A stretch of 64,000 nt of DNA from Actinomadura luteofluorescens (GCF_013409365.1 NZ_JACCBA010000001.1:4588001-4652000); one strand, 5' to 3'. Shown: positions 19,121 to 28,684, numbered from the stretch's first letter. Notes: a model not told the origin generated them from the letters alone. Program-made: numbers and translations.

Positions 19121-22100
19121 GTGAGTAATCCAAGCCAGCCCCGACCGGAACCCGGGTCGCAGAGGCCGGGCGGGCACCAGAACCCCCGTCCCGGTGACTC
19201 CGGCGACCCCGGTGAGCCCGCCGGAACGCATCCCGCGGGCTCTCCTGGCGCGCCCCAGAACCCCGCCCCGCCGGGCACGGCGGAAGGCCCCGGTTTCATG
19301 GGCGCCTCCGGCGCGAGCCCCGGTCCCTTCGGAGGTCCCGCGCCGGCCGCGCCCGCCCCTGCGGGCCCGCCGAGCCCCGTCCCGCCGCCCACCGGTCGCC
19401 ACGCCGCTCCTAGCGCGCCGGGCGGACCGGGTAACGCACTCGTACCGAGCGGCCAGGGCGGACCAGGCGGAGCACCCGGCCAGGGCGGCTTCAACGGCAA
19501 CGGTGGGTTCGGCCCTAACGGCGGCCCTGGCGGGACGTCCGGTCCAGGCGGATTCGGTGGGCCTGGAGGCAACGGTGGTCCCGGTGGATTCCAGCCGCCG
19601 GGTGGGCCTGGCATGGGCAACGCGCACGGCAACGTGCCCCCGGTCGGCCACGGCATGCAAGGCGGGCCCGGAGTGGGTCGTCCAGGGATGGGCGGTCCCC
19701 CCGGTGGTCCCGGGGCGCCAGGAATGGGAGCGCCGGGACGTCCCGGCTTCCCCAACGCGCCCGGCATGGGTCCCGCGCAGGGAATCCCCGGTGCGCCCGG
19801 TGCGGGGGGCATGGGCCCGCCCGTGGGGTTCGGGACGCCGGGGATGCCCGGCGCGGCCCCGAAGCCGGGCGTGCGCGAGAAGCTCGGTGAGCTCGGAAAG
19901 GCCGGGCAGGGCCTCGGCGCGAAGGTGACCGCGAAGTTCCGCGGCGGCGGCGTGCGCGCGGCCAACCGCACGGGCGGCCCGGGAGGCCCCGCCGGCCCCG
20001 GCGGCCCTGGGGGCCCCGGCGGGCCCGGCGGTCCGGGAGGTCCCGGCGGGCCTGGACGGCACGTTCCGCCCGGCAAGAAGGGGTTCCTCGGCCACCTGCG
20101 GTCCCGCGAGACCGGATGGCGGCGCTTCATCCCGTCCTGGAAGGTGGTGGGCGGTGTCTGCGGGCTCGGACTCGCGGCGTTCGTCACGCTGATCTGGGTC
20201 GCCTACGCCAACACCCCGACGCCGAAGGAGCCCACGGTCGCGGGCGTCGAGGACCAGGCGTCGATCTTCTACTACACCGACGGCACCGAGATCGGCCGGA
20301 TCGGCAAGAAGCGGCAGAGCGTCGAGCTGGCCAAGATCCCGCCGAACGTCCAGAACGCGGTGCTGGCGGCGGAGAACCGCAGCTTCCGCACCGACCCGGG
20401 GTTCTCGGTCAAGGGGACGACGCGGGCGGTGTGGGACAACCTGACCGGCGGGTCGGGCGGCGGCTCCACGATCACCCAGCAGCTCGCGAAGAACTACTAC
20501 TCCGACCCGAACAACCGGACGGTCAGCCGGAAGTTCCAGGAGCTGTTCATCTCGCTGAAGCTGGAGGACGAGCACTCCAAGGACGAGATCCTCAAGCTCT
20601 ACCTGAACACGATCTACTTCGGCCGCGACACCTACGGCATCCAGGCGGCGTCCCGCGAGTACTTCGGGACGGACGTGTGGAAGCTGCGGCCCGACCAGGC
20701 GGCCCTCCTCGGCGGCATCATCCAGAACCCGAACCGGGACCCGGGCGACAAGGCCAGCCAGGCGTGGGCGACCGGCAGGTACCAGTACACGCTCAACGGC
20801 ATGGTCTCGATGGGCAAGCTCAGCCGGGCCGAGGCCGACAAGTACATCAAGCAGGGCCCGCCCAAGATCCGGAAGGCGGGCACCAGCGACCAGCTCTACG
20901 GCGGCCAGCGCGGGTACATGCTGATGCGCGCCAAGCTGGAGCTGAGCCGCCTGGGCGTCGACACCAAGGAGCTGACGACCCAGGGCCTGCGGGTGTACAC
21001 GACGTTCGACCGCAAGAAGATGGCGATGGCCAAGCGGGCGGCCGAGCAGACCGTCCCGCAGGTGAACCCGAAGAAGCTCGCGAAGAAGAAGATCCGGGTC
21101 GGCCTGGTGTCGGTGAACTCCGCGAACGGCGAGGTCGTCGCCTTCTACGGCGGTCCCGACTACCTGGACCAGTCGTTCGACAACGTGTGGCAGGGCTCGG
21201 CGCAGGCGGGGTCGGCGATGAAGCCGTACGTCCTCGCGACGGCGCTGAAGCAGAACTACAGCCTGAAGAGCCTCGTCGAGGGCCGGTCGAAGACGCCGAT
21301 CGGCCCGGACGGCAGCGTGGTGTCCAAGGACGACCCGAACGCCGTGATCGTCCCGAACAGCCATGACGTGGGCCCGGCGATCAACCTGATCACCGCGACG
21401 AAGGACTCGGTCAACACCGCGTTCCTCCAGCTGATGGGCAAGGTCGGGATCGAGGAGGCGATCAAGACCGAGACCGACGCCGGCATCGCGTCCGACCTCC
21501 TGGAACCGCACAAGTGCTGCCTGAACCTCGCGCTGGGCGTCAACAACATCCGGCCGATCGAGCAGGCGGCGGGGTACGCCGTGTTCGCCAACGGCGGGAT
21601 GTACCACCAGCCGCACGTGATCCGCGTGGTCAAGAAGTCGGACGCCAAGACGGTGCGGCTGCGGCCGAACTACGAGAAGCGCCGCGTCTTCAGCCCGAAG
21701 GTCGCCGCGGACGCGACGTACGCGATGCAGCAGGTCATCAGGGGCGGTACCGCGACGGCGGCGGCGCTGCCGGACGGACGCCAGGCCGCGGGCAAGACCG
21801 GTACGACGGACCGCAACGTCTCGTCGTGGTTCGTCGGGTATGTCCCACAGGTCTCGACGGCGGTGACGATCTACAACGACGCGGTGGGTCCGGACGGCAA
21901 GAAGAAGTCGGTGATCCTGCCCCAGATCGGTGAGGTGGAGGGCGGTACGATCCCGGCCCGCATCTGGCGCTCCTACATGGCGAACGCGGTGCAGGGCATG
22001 GACCCGCAGGCGTTCCCGCCGCCCGCGTGGGGCGGGATCGTGCAGAAGTGGGCGAAGCCGCCGGAGAAAAAGAAGAAGGACGACGAGGGCAAGCCGCCGT

Positions 22101-22360
22101 GGTGCAACACCCCGGTCGGCAAGTTCGACCCGCGCTGCCAGGACGGCGGCGACGGGGGCGACGGCCAGCAGCCGTGCCAGTCCCCGTTCCAGAACGGCAA
22201 CTGCGACCCGAACAAGCCGCCGAGCAACCCGCCGCCGCGCTGGTGGTGCCAGATGCACCAGGGCGACCCCGCCTGCCGGAAGCGCAGGGGCGGCCGCGGC
22301 GCCCAGATCGAGACCGAGAGCCTGCGACCGCTGCTGCCGTTTGCGAGGCCGCCCGAATGA
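19121..22360 (+). CDS. ponA: Bifunctional class A penicillin-binding protein, copy 1
   Basis: A 1079-residue peptidoglycan glycosyltransferase/transpeptidase. The first ~330 residues are a Gly/Pro/Asn-rich, collagen-like cytoplasmic region ending in a basic stretch. A single membrane anchor follows (WKVVGGVCGLGLAAFVTLIWVAY). The GT51 domain has the catalytic Glu in AAENRSF and the GGSTITQQLAKNYY motif. The transpeptidase domain has SAMK (GSAMKPYV), SVN and KTGT in order. A Cys-rich tail with several CxxxxxxxC segments ends the protein. GTG 19121 has GAGGT just upstream. It corresponds in position to ponA1 of mycobacteria (ino1-PadR-ponA). A second, related gene follows directly. Confidence 0.93.
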   Translation: MSNPSQPRPEPGSQRPGGHQNPRPGDSGDPGEPAGTHPAGSPGAPQNPAPPGTAEGPGFMGASGASPGPFGGPAPAAPAPAGPPSPVPPPTGRHAAPSAPGGPGNALVPSGQGGPGGAPGQGGFNGNGGFGPNGGPGGTSGPGGFGGPGGNGGPGGFQPPGGPGMGNAHGNVPPVGHGMQGGPGVGRPGMGGPPGGPGAPGMGAPGRPGFPNAPGMGPAQGIPGAPGAGGMGPPVGFGTPGMPGAAPKPGVREKLGELGKAGQGLGAKVTAKFRGGGVRAANRTGGPGGPAGPGGPGGPGGPGGPGGPGGPGRHVPPGKKGFLGHLRSRETGWRRFIPSWKVVGGVCGLGLAAFVTLIWVAYANTPTPKEPTVAGVEDQASIFYYTDGTEIGRIGKKRQSVELAKIPPNVQNAVLAAENRSFRTDPGFSVKGTTRAVWDNLTGGSGGGSTITQQLAKNYYSDPNNRTVSRKFQELFISLKLEDEHSKDEILKLYLNTIYFGRDTYGIQAASREYFGTDVWKLRPDQAALLGGIIQNPNRDPGDKASQAWATGRYQYTLNGMVSMGKLSRAEADKYIKQGPPKIRKAGTSDQLYGGQRGYMLMRAKLELSRLGVDTKELTTQGLRVYTTFDRKKMAMAKRAAEQTVPQVNPKKLAKKKIRVGLVSVNSANGEVVAFYGGPDYLDQSFDNVWQGSAQAGSAMKPYVLATALKQNYSLKSLVEGRSKTPIGPDGSVVSKDDPNAVIVPNSHDVGPAINLITATKDSVNTAFLQLMGKVGIEEAIKTETDAGIASDLLEPHKCCLNLALGVNNIRPIEQAAGYAVFANGGMYHQPHVIRVVKKSDAKTVRLRPNYEKRRVFSPKVAADATYAMQQVIRGGTATAAALPDGRQAAGKTGTTDRNVSSWFVGYVPQVSTAVTIYNDAVGPDGKKKSVILPQIGEVEGGTIPARIWRSYMANAVQGMDPQAFPPPAWGGIVQKWAKPPEKKKKDDEGKPPWCNTPVGKFDPRCQDGGDGGDGQQPCQSPFQNGNCDPNKPPSNPPPRWWCQMHQGDPACRKRRGGRGAQIETESLRPLLPFARPPE

Positions 22361-22515
22361 ACCGGCCGGCTTTCGCGAACCGAACCGTTCACTGGAGATG
22401 GGGGTGTGACATGGAGCATCCTTGCGAATTGCCGCACGCCGGCGCCTTTGACCGCATGCGCCCGTCCGTTCCGATGAAGGTGAGCCTTGCCTCAGCGGCC
22501 CCCTGCGCGCCGGGG

Positions 22516-22533
22516 GCACAGTACGCTCGGACG
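22516..22533 (+). promoter_or_regulatory. Conserved upstream block of ponA copy 2, possible promoter
   Basis: GGCACAGTACGCTCGGACG-type block matching the one before copy 1, with TACGCT at 22522-22527 as the -10 candidate. The ~40 nt between this block and the start also share TTGATGAGG(C/T)CGCGTGAGTAA with copy 1. Confidence 0.45.
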
Positions 22534-22565
22534 ACGCAAAGCCGTACCCCAGTTGATGAGGCCGC

Positions 22566-25280
22566 GTGAGTAACCCAAGCCGATTTGGACCGGATTTCGG
22601 AGAGGGCTCTGGCCGGAGGGGCTCCCCCCGTCCCGGCTCTTCCGGCATGCCCTCGGGCGGGCAGCGCGGCGCGCCGGGCGGCTCGCCGGGCGGTTCGCCG
22701 ACGCCGGGCAGGGCCCCGCGCCCCGGAGGCAGGCCGGGCGGACGGACGGGCGGGCCGTCGCGGTCCGGCTCGTCCGGCGGCACGCGGCGCCGTGGCGCGC
22801 CCGCGCCCATGCGTTCGGGCGGCGCCGGCCGTCCCATGCGAGGCGGCCCCGGAGGCCCTCCGAGCGGACCGGGTGGCCCCGGTGGACCTGGCGGACCGGG
22901 CGGCCGTGGTGGCGGCTCCGGAGGCGGCGGCGACGACGGCTTCTGGGGTGACGAGGGGCGCAGCGGCGGCCGCGGCCGCGGCCGCGGCGGTGGCCGCCGC
23001 CGCGAGCGCAAGCCCGCGGACGAGACGAACAAGAAGACGGGCTGGCGGCGCTACGTCCCGAACTGGAAGATCACCGTCGCGGTCGTCAGCGTGGCGATCC
23101 TCGGCCTGGCGACGCTCGTCATCGTCGCCTACGCCAACACCCCGATCCCGACGGAGAAGCAGCAGGACGCGCTCCGCCAGGAATCGGTGATCACCTACGC
23201 GGACGGATCGACACTGGCCCGCATCGGCACGCACCGCGAGGACGTCGCGCTGAGCAAGGTGCCCAAGCACGTCCAGAACGCCGTCCTCGCCGCGGAGGAC
23301 CGCAACTTCTGGCACGAGCCCGGCATCTCGCCGACCGGCATCGTGGGCGCGCTGTACCGGGCGGGGACGGGCGGCGGCGCCGCCGGCGCCTCGACGATCA
23401 CCCAGCAGCTGGCCCGCAACTACTTCGCGAACCTCAGCCGGGACCGCACGGCCAGCCGCAAGCTCAAGGAAATCCTCATCTCCATCCGGATGGGCAAGGA
23501 GATGGACAAGTCGCGGGTCCTGGAGCTGTACCTGAACACCGTCCCGTTCGGGCGGCACGCCTACGGCATCCAGGCGGCGTCCCGCGCCTACTTCCACAAG
23601 CCCGTCACCGAGATCAACGAGTCGCAGGCCGCGATGCTCGCGGCCCTGATCCAGCGGCCGGGGTACTTCGCCACCTACGGCCCGGCGTCCAACCCGGCCA
23701 AGCAGGCGCTGATCAGCCGCTGGAACTACGTCCTCGACGGCATGGTCGAGGAGAAGTGGCTCGACTCGGGCAAGCGCGCCCAGGCGAAGTTCCCCCAGAC
23801 GCAGAAGAACTGGAGCGACGTCCCGGACGACCCGAACTCCGGCTACCTCCAGGACCGCGTCATCAACGAGCTGAAGAACACGCTCGGCATCGACGAGCAG
23901 ATGCTGGAGACCGGCGGACTGAAGATCACCACCACGTTCCGCAAGGACCTGCAGGACTACACCAACAAGGCCGTCTCGCAGATCCGCAAGCAGAACGGGC
24001 TGAAGAACGACATCCAGTTCGGTCTCGCGGCGATCGACCCGAAGACGGGCGGCGTCGTGGCCGCGTACGGCGGTCCCGACTACCGCAAGCAGCAGTTCGA
24101 CAACTCCTTCCAGGGCAAGGTGCAGCCCGGTTCGTCGTTCAAGCCGATCGTGCTCGCCACGGCGCTCGACCAGGGCATCAGCCTGCGGACGACGATGGAC
24201 GGCACCTACAAGCGCACGATCAACGGCGCGTCCTTCACCAACGACAGCCGCTCGGAGAACGGCGTCTACAACCTCAAGCAGATGACGGCGATGTCGATCA
24301 ACACGGCGTACGTCGACCTGGGGCAGAAGGTCCAGCTGGCCAACGTCGTCGACATGGCCAAGAAGATGGGCATCCCGAAGGACACCCCGAACCTCTCGAA
24401 CACCATCACCTCGCTCCCGCTGGGCGTCATCGACGCGAGCCCGGTGACGATGGCGTCGGTGTACTCGACGTTCGCGGCCGGCGGCAAGCACCGGGACGCC
24501 CACGTGATCGCCAAGGTCACCGACAACCGGGGCCGGGCGATCATGAACAACGACCACAAGCTGCTGGAGAAGCTGCCCTGGCAGAAGCCCACGACGGCCT
24601 TCGACGAGGGCGTCGCGGCGGACGCCACGAACGCGATGCAGGCGGTCGTCACCAGCGGTACCGGTAAGCGCGCGAGCCTCGGAGCCCGTCCGGTCGCCGG
24701 CAAGACCGGTACCACCGACGAGAACAAGTCGGCCTGGTTCGTCGGCTACACGCCGGAGCTGGTGACGTCGGCGGCGATGTGGCGGCAGGACAAGAACGGC
24801 AACCGCAAGTCGCTGATCGGCGTGGGCAGCTACAGCCAGGTCTACGGTGGTACGGTCCCGGCCGACCTGTTCAAGACCTTCATGCTGAAGGCACTGGAAG
24901 GCAAGGACATCACGCAGTTCCCGCCGCCGGTCAACGGCGGTCAGGTCGCTCCGTGGGCGAAGGCCAAGCCGACTCCCACTCCGACCTCGACGCCGACGCC
25001 GACCAACACGCCGACCTGCCAGCCGGGCCAGGGGCAGCCGGGTCAGGGGCAGCCGGGGCAGAGGCCGCAGAACGGCTGCAAGTCGGAGACGCCGAAGCCG
25101 ACGGAGACGCCGACCATCACGCCGCCGTCGGGCGACGTGCCGTGCAACCAGTACAACATGCCGCTCGGCTGCAACCCTGACATTCCACCCACCGGCGACA
25201 AGACCTGGTGGTGTGCGAAACCCGAGCACAAGAACGACCCGGCCTGCCGGAAGGACGGCGACCCGACCGCGAACAACTAG
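22566..25280 (+). CDS. Bifunctional class A penicillin-binding protein, copy 2
   Basis: A 904-residue relative of the preceding protein with the same architecture. A Gly/Arg-rich N-terminal region (~150 residues) and a membrane helix (ITVAVVSVAILGLATLVIVAY) come first. The GT51 domain has AAEDRNFW and GASTITQQLARN, and the transpeptidase domain has GSSFKPI, SINTAY and KTGTT. The C terminus has a Thr/Pro-rich linker and two small Cys pairs (CNQYNMPLGC and CAKPEHKNDPAC). Its start context is almost identical to copy 1, so the pair arose by tandem duplication that included the leader. A strong terminator follows. Division of labour between the copies cannot be told from sequence. Confidence 0.92.
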   Translation: MSNPSRFGPDFGEGSGRRGSPRPGSSGMPSGGQRGAPGGSPGGSPTPGRAPRPGGRPGGRTGGPSRSGSSGGTRRRGAPAPMRSGGAGRPMRGGPGGPPSGPGGPGGPGGPGGRGGGSGGGGDDGFWGDEGRSGGRGRGRGGGRRRERKPADETNKKTGWRRYVPNWKITVAVVSVAILGLATLVIVAYANTPIPTEKQQDALRQESVITYADGSTLARIGTHREDVALSKVPKHVQNAVLAAEDRNFWHEPGISPTGIVGALYRAGTGGGAAGASTITQQLARNYFANLSRDRTASRKLKEILISIRMGKEMDKSRVLELYLNTVPFGRHAYGIQAASRAYFHKPVTEINESQAAMLAALIQRPGYFATYGPASNPAKQALISRWNYVLDGMVEEKWLDSGKRAQAKFPQTQKNWSDVPDDPNSGYLQDRVINELKNTLGIDEQMLETGGLKITTTFRKDLQDYTNKAVSQIRKQNGLKNDIQFGLAAIDPKTGGVVAAYGGPDYRKQQFDNSFQGKVQPGSSFKPIVLATALDQGISLRTTMDGTYKRTINGASFTNDSRSENGVYNLKQMTAMSINTAYVDLGQKVQLANVVDMAKKMGIPKDTPNLSNTITSLPLGVIDASPVTMASVYSTFAAGGKHRDAHVIAKVTDNRGRAIMNNDHKLLEKLPWQKPTTAFDEGVAADATNAMQAVVTSGTGKRASLGARPVAGKTGTTDENKSAWFVGYTPELVTSAAMWRQDKNGNRKSLIGVGSYSQVYGGTVPADLFKTFMLKALEGKDITQFPPPVNGGQVAPWAKAKPTPTPTSTPTPTNTPTCQPGQGQPGQGQPGQRPQNGCKSETPKPTETPTITPPSGDVPCNQYNMPLGCNPDIPPTGDKTWWCAKPEHKNDPACRKDGDPTANN

Positions 25281-25295
25281 CGGCACGTCCGCGAC

Positions 25296-25331
25296 GGAAC
25301 GGCCCGGAGCCCCACGGCTCCGGGCCGTTCC
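25296..25331 (+). terminator. Strong hairpin terminator after ponA copy 2
   Basis: A perfect 16-bp stem (GGAACGGCCCGGAGCC and its complement) with loop CCAC, followed by CGTTCTT. Confidence 0.85.
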
Positions 25332-25361
25332 CGTTCTTGATCGCCCGCCCCCCGGGGCGAA

Positions 25362-25367
25362 TAGGCT
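25362..25367 (+). promoter_or_regulatory. -10 box of leaderless glycosyltransferase promoter
   Basis: TAGGCT ends 7 nt before ATG 25375, the same spacing and hexamer as at 711-716. A TTGATC about 19 nt upstream may be the -35. Confidence 0.5.
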
Positions 25368-25374
25368 GCTGTCC

Positions 25375-26811
25375 ATGTCGTCGTCCACGGAGAGGCTCAC
25401 GATGTCCGCCGACAGCGACCGGGCGGACGCCCCCGGACGGCTGAAGCGGCTCGCGCCGGTGCTGGCCGGGCTCACCGCCCTGACGTGCCTTCTCGGCTGG
25501 CTGCAGAAGCAGCCCTGCGCGTCGGTGCGGTTCGACTTCCTCAAGACGACGGCGAACGCCTGCTACACCGACGTCTACCCCCTCTACTACGTGCGCGGGC
25601 TCAGCGACGGCAAGCTCCCGTACTTCGACACGTTCACCGGTTCCGACATCCGCTACGTCGAGTACCCGGTGCTGAGCGGCGGCTTCATGCAACTGGTCGC
25701 GTGGCTGGTGAAGCCGTTCGGGGTGGACGGGCGCGGCCTCGCGTTCTACAACGTCACCGTCCTGCTCCTCGCCGTCCTCGCGGTCGTCGCCGTCCTCGCC
25801 ACCGCCTACGTCGCCGGGCGCCGCTCGCTGCGCACCGGCCTGATGGTGGCGCTGTCCCCCGCGCTGCTCCTCACCGCCTACATCAACTGGGACCTGCTGG
25901 CGGTGGCGCTGTCGGCGCTGGCGCTGGCGGCCTGGTCGGCGCGCCGCCCGGCCCTGGCGGGCGCCCTCCTCGGCCTCGCGATCGCGGCGAAGTTCTATCC
26001 GCTGCTGTTCCTCGGACCGCTCGTCCTGCTGTGCGTCCGGGCGGGGCAGTGGCGGCCGATGGGCCGGATGCTCGCCGGGACCGCCGCCGGGTGGCTGGTG
26101 GTGAACCTGCCCGTGATGCTCTTCGCGTGGGACGGGTGGAAGGAGTTCTACACCTTCAGCCAGAAGCGCGGCATCGACTGGGGCTCGATCTTCTTCGTGC
26201 TGCAGGACCACGGGCTGGACAAGCCCGCGTCCGACACCGAGCTTCTCAACCTGATCGGCACGGGAACGTTCCTCGTCCTCGCCGCCGGGATCGCCGTCCT
26301 CGCTCTGGCGGCCCCGCGCCGCCCGCGCCTGCCGCAGCTGATGTTCCTCGTGCTGGTGGCGTTCATGCTGCCGAACAAGGTCTGGTCGCCGCAGTACGTC
26401 CTGTGGCTGCTGCCGCTGGCGGTGCTGGCGCGGCCGAAGCTGCCGGCGTTCGTGGCCTGGCAGCTCGGCGAGATCGCCTACTTCCTCGGCATCTGGTGGT
26501 TCCTGCTGTCGGTGTCCGCCCAGACGCAGGGCGCCGACCTGTCCGGGACGCTGTCGGCGGTGCTGAGCCTGGACGCCCCGGACGGCGGGATCAGCAAGGA
26601 CGTCTACACCCTGGCGCTGCTCGCCCGGTTCGTGACCGTTCTCGTCCTGGCGGCGCTGGTGGTGCGGGACGTCCTGGTTCCGTCCGGCGACATCGTCCGG
26701 TCGGACGGGGACGACGACCCGGCGGGCGGCGTCCTCGACGGCGCACCCGACGTGGTGGCGCTGGCACGCCGGCGCGGCGACCACCACGCCGGCGTGCCCC
26801 TGCCTACCTGA
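25375..26811 (+). CDS. GT87-type (DUF2029) membrane glycosyltransferase
   Basis: A 478-residue integral membrane protein with about 10-12 hydrophobic segments. It resembles the polyprenol-phosphate-mannose-dependent mannosyltransferases of the GT87/DUF2029 group, which act on envelope glycolipids and glycans in actinobacteria. The early periplasmic loop YFDTFTGSDIRYVEYPVLSG carries acidic residues as expected for a GT-C enzyme, and PNKVWSPQYVLWLLPL is a typical later motif. The equivalent gene follows ponA1 in mycobacteria. I chose ATG 25375 because of the TAGGCT box 7 nt upstream; ATG 25402, with a good GGAGAGG, is a strong alternative. Confidence 0.75.
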   Translation: MSSSTERLTMSADSDRADAPGRLKRLAPVLAGLTALTCLLGWLQKQPCASVRFDFLKTTANACYTDVYPLYYVRGLSDGKLPYFDTFTGSDIRYVEYPVLSGGFMQLVAWLVKPFGVDGRGLAFYNVTVLLLAVLAVVAVLATAYVAGRRSLRTGLMVALSPALLLTAYINWDLLAVALSALALAAWSARRPALAGALLGLAIAAKFYPLLFLGPLVLLCVRAGQWRPMGRMLAGTAAGWLVVNLPVMLFAWDGWKEFYTFSQKRGIDWGSIFFVLQDHGLDKPASDTELLNLIGTGTFLVLAAGIAVLALAAPRRPRLPQLMFLVLVAFMLPNKVWSPQYVLWLLPLAVLARPKLPAFVAWQLGEIAYFLGIWWFLLSVSAQTQGADLSGTLSAVLSLDAPDGGISKDVYTLALLARFVTVLVLAALVVRDVLVPSGDIVRSDGDDDPAGGVLDGAPDVVALARRRGDHHAGVPLPT

Positions 26812-26829
26812 GCAAGCCGCCTTCCCGGA

Positions 26830-27762
26830 TCAGGCGCGGGCGCGCAGTGCGTCGATGAACCACTGGAAGAGCGGCGTCAGCGTCGGCGGGACGGGCCAGC
26901 CGTTGATGAGGGCGAGCAACTGCCAGTACCGCTCGGTGCGCGGGTCGGTGCCGATCTCCAGCCGGCGCAGGAGGTCGCGCCGGAAAGCGGCGTCGTCGGT
27001 GGCGTCCCACGCGTCGGCGTAGGCGCGGACCAGTTCGTCGACGACGGGACGGGCCGCGTCCGATGCGGGCTCGATCCCGTCCGCGACGGCCTGCTCCGCC
27101 TTCTCCCGGGTCAGCTCGGCGAGGGCGGCGAAGTCGTCGGGGACGGTTCCCTGCGCGACCTCGGCCGCCTGGAACTCGGCCATGCGGCGTACCGAGGCCC
27201 GGAAGCCGGGGTCGCCGACCAGTTCGGCCAGCTCGACCCAGGCGTCGACCTGCTCGGGTTCGGGGTCGTCGGGCAGGTCGGGCAGCGCGGCGCGCATCTT
27301 CTCCGCGAAGCCGGGGTGCAGGTCGAGTCCGGCGAAGGACTCGTCGATGAAGTCGGTGATGATCCGGCGCCGCTCTTCGTCGGACAGCCGGGCGAGCCTG
27401 TGCATGAGTTCGATCTCCTCTGGGGTGGATCCGCGTTTGGCGACCGCCCGCAGTACGGCCCGGCGCAGCCTGAGCGTGCGTATCTGCACGTCCAGAGCGT
27501 CCGCGTGCGCCGCCGCGACCTGCCCGGCGTCGACCTCCCGGTCCAGCAGGCGCCGGACGGTGGCGAGGTCGACGCCGAGGTCCCGCAGCGTCCGCACCAG
27601 GTCGAGGCGCGCGGCGGCGTCCGCGTCGTACAGCCGGTAACCGGCCTCGGTACGGCGGGTGGGCGGGACGACACCTGCGTCGGAGTAGAACCGGATCGTT
27701 CGCACCGGCAGCCCGGTGCGGCGCGCCAGCTCGCCGATCGTGTACGTGGTGTCGCCGTCCAT
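26830..27762 (-). CDS. MerR-family transcriptional regulator
   Basis: A 310-residue regulator. The N-terminal MerR DNA-binding domain (YTIGELARRTGLPVRTIRFYSDAGVVPP, then GYRLYDADAAARLDLVRTLRDLG) spans residues 5-75. A coiled coil follows, then a ~190-residue C-terminal domain of mostly helical, Glu-rich sequence whose ligand I cannot identify. It lacks the Cys pairs of metal-responsive MerR proteins. The ATG at 27762 has GAGGGG upstream. It converges on the GT87 gene. Confidence 0.85.
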   Translation of the reverse strand: MDGDTTYTIGELARRTGLPVRTIRFYSDAGVVPPTRRTEAGYRLYDADAAARLDLVRTLRDLGVDLATVRRLLDREVDAGQVAAAHADALDVQIRTLRLRRAVLRAVAKRGSTPEEIELMHRLARLSDEERRRIITDFIDESFAGLDLHPGFAEKMRAALPDLPDDPEPEQVDAWVELAELVGDPGFRASVRRMAEFQAAEVAQGTVPDDFAALAELTREKAEQAVADGIEPASDAARPVVDELVRAYADAWDATDDAAFRRDLLRRLEIGTDPRTERYWQLLALINGWPVPPTLTPLFQWFIDALRARA

Positions 27763-27832
27763 GCCCCTCACCCTGCGGCCTCCACCCGCTGGAGACTCAA
27801 CCCGGAATCGCACGCTCTCACATCGGGCATGG

Positions 27833-27870
27833 AAGGGCCCGTCCGGGCGGGTTCGCCAGGACGGGCCCTT
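27833..27870 (-). terminator. Hairpin terminator
   Basis: A perfect 12-bp stem (AAGGGCCCGTCC/GGACGGGCCCTT) with a 14-nt loop, immediately after the stop of the gene at 27890-28387 on the minus strand. Confidence 0.75.
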
Positions 27871-27889
27871 GGAGGTCCTCGGAACCGGT

Positions 27890-28387
27890 TCAGCCCTCGT
27901 AGGCCGGGTCGGCGACGGTGGGGGTGGCGCCCTCGCGGCGGGCGCGACGGACGTCCTGGACGAACTCGCGGGAGAGCATCGCCGACAGGGTGGCGACGCC
28001 GCCGCGGTGGACGCGGATCTCCCCGTGCCGGACCTCGCCGGTGACGCGGATCGCGCGGCCGTCGCCGTTCTCGCCGGTCCAGTCCTTGACGCGGCCGCGG
28101 CCCGTGTAGCGCAGGTCCCAGTGGTCGATCCGGGCGTCCTGCGGGACGAGCAGCTTCACCATCGAGTGGTCGAGGTCGACCTCGATCTCGATGTCGCCGT
28201 CCGGGATCCGCGGCGAGCGCAGGTCCAGCACGGCCATGCCGCGTCGGGCGCGGACCTCGAAGCGGCGGCCGGTCGTCCAGTGGCCGAGCTTCTTGACGTT
28301 CTCGTAGTGGGCCTGGACGCGGGTCGGCGTGCCGTCGGTGGTGGGCGTGCCGGCGGTGGGCGTGCTGGTGGTGGGCGTGGTGTCCAT
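27890..28387 (-). CDS. Hypothetical protein with Thr-rich N terminus
   Basis: A 165-residue protein I do not recognise. The first ~25 residues are Thr/Pro-rich. The middle (RRFEVRARRGMAVLDLRSP, IEIEVDLDHSMVKLLVPQDARI) looks like repeated beta strands, similar in style to the C-terminal beta-helical domain of LiaF/DUF1707-type envelope-stress proteins. A basic helix near the end (REFVQDVRRARREG) follows. No signal peptide or membrane segment is seen. It has a near-consensus vegetative promoter with a palindrome across its -10, so it is probably well expressed and repressible. The start at 28387 is the second Met; 28414 is possible. Confidence 0.6.
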   Translation of the reverse strand: MDTTPTTSTPTAGTPTTDGTPTRVQAHYENVKKLGHWTTGRRFEVRARRGMAVLDLRSPRIPDGDIEIEVDLDHSMVKLLVPQDARIDHWDLRYTGRGRVKDWTGENGDGRAIRVTGEVRHGEIRVHRGGVATLSAMLSREFVQDVRRARREGATPTVADPAYEG

Positions 28388-28463
28388 CTCTGTGTTCCTC
28401 TCGGAATCGGGCAACTACCTCGCTCCAAGAGTTGCTCGCACAATGAGCATCTCTCTAATCGAG

Positions 28464-28492
28464 AGAATAGGAATCAGCGAGACGCATGTCAA
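28464..28492 (-). promoter_or_regulatory. Near-consensus promoter with overlapping operator-like palindrome
   Basis: On the minus strand, TTGACA (28487-28492), a 17-nt spacer and TATTCT (28464-28469). A 6-bp inverted repeat (TCTCTC-N5-GAGAGA, 28450-28466) covers the end of the -10 and the likely transcription start, consistent with repressor binding. Confidence 0.75.
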
Positions 28493-28684
28493 GGGACGTG
28501 GGGGCGCGACGGCCTCGCTCGCCGCCAGGGAAGGGAACCTCGGGCGGAGGTGGGCGCGAGGTGGCCGGAATCTACCGATATAGGGGGTTTTGTGGCGAGT
28601 GCGGGGGAACGGAACGCGGCGTGCGGGCCCCGAGGCCCCGGACCCCGCGGACCCGCGGGGGAGCGGCGACTGCCGGGAGATGAC

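Noticed and set aside
18869..23032. A very long minus-strand open frame (~1390 codons) opposite the PBP genes
   Set aside because: It is the antisense shadow of Gly/Pro-rich coding sequence in GC-rich DNA: Arg/Pro/Gly-rich, no domain, and it spans two real genes and their gap.
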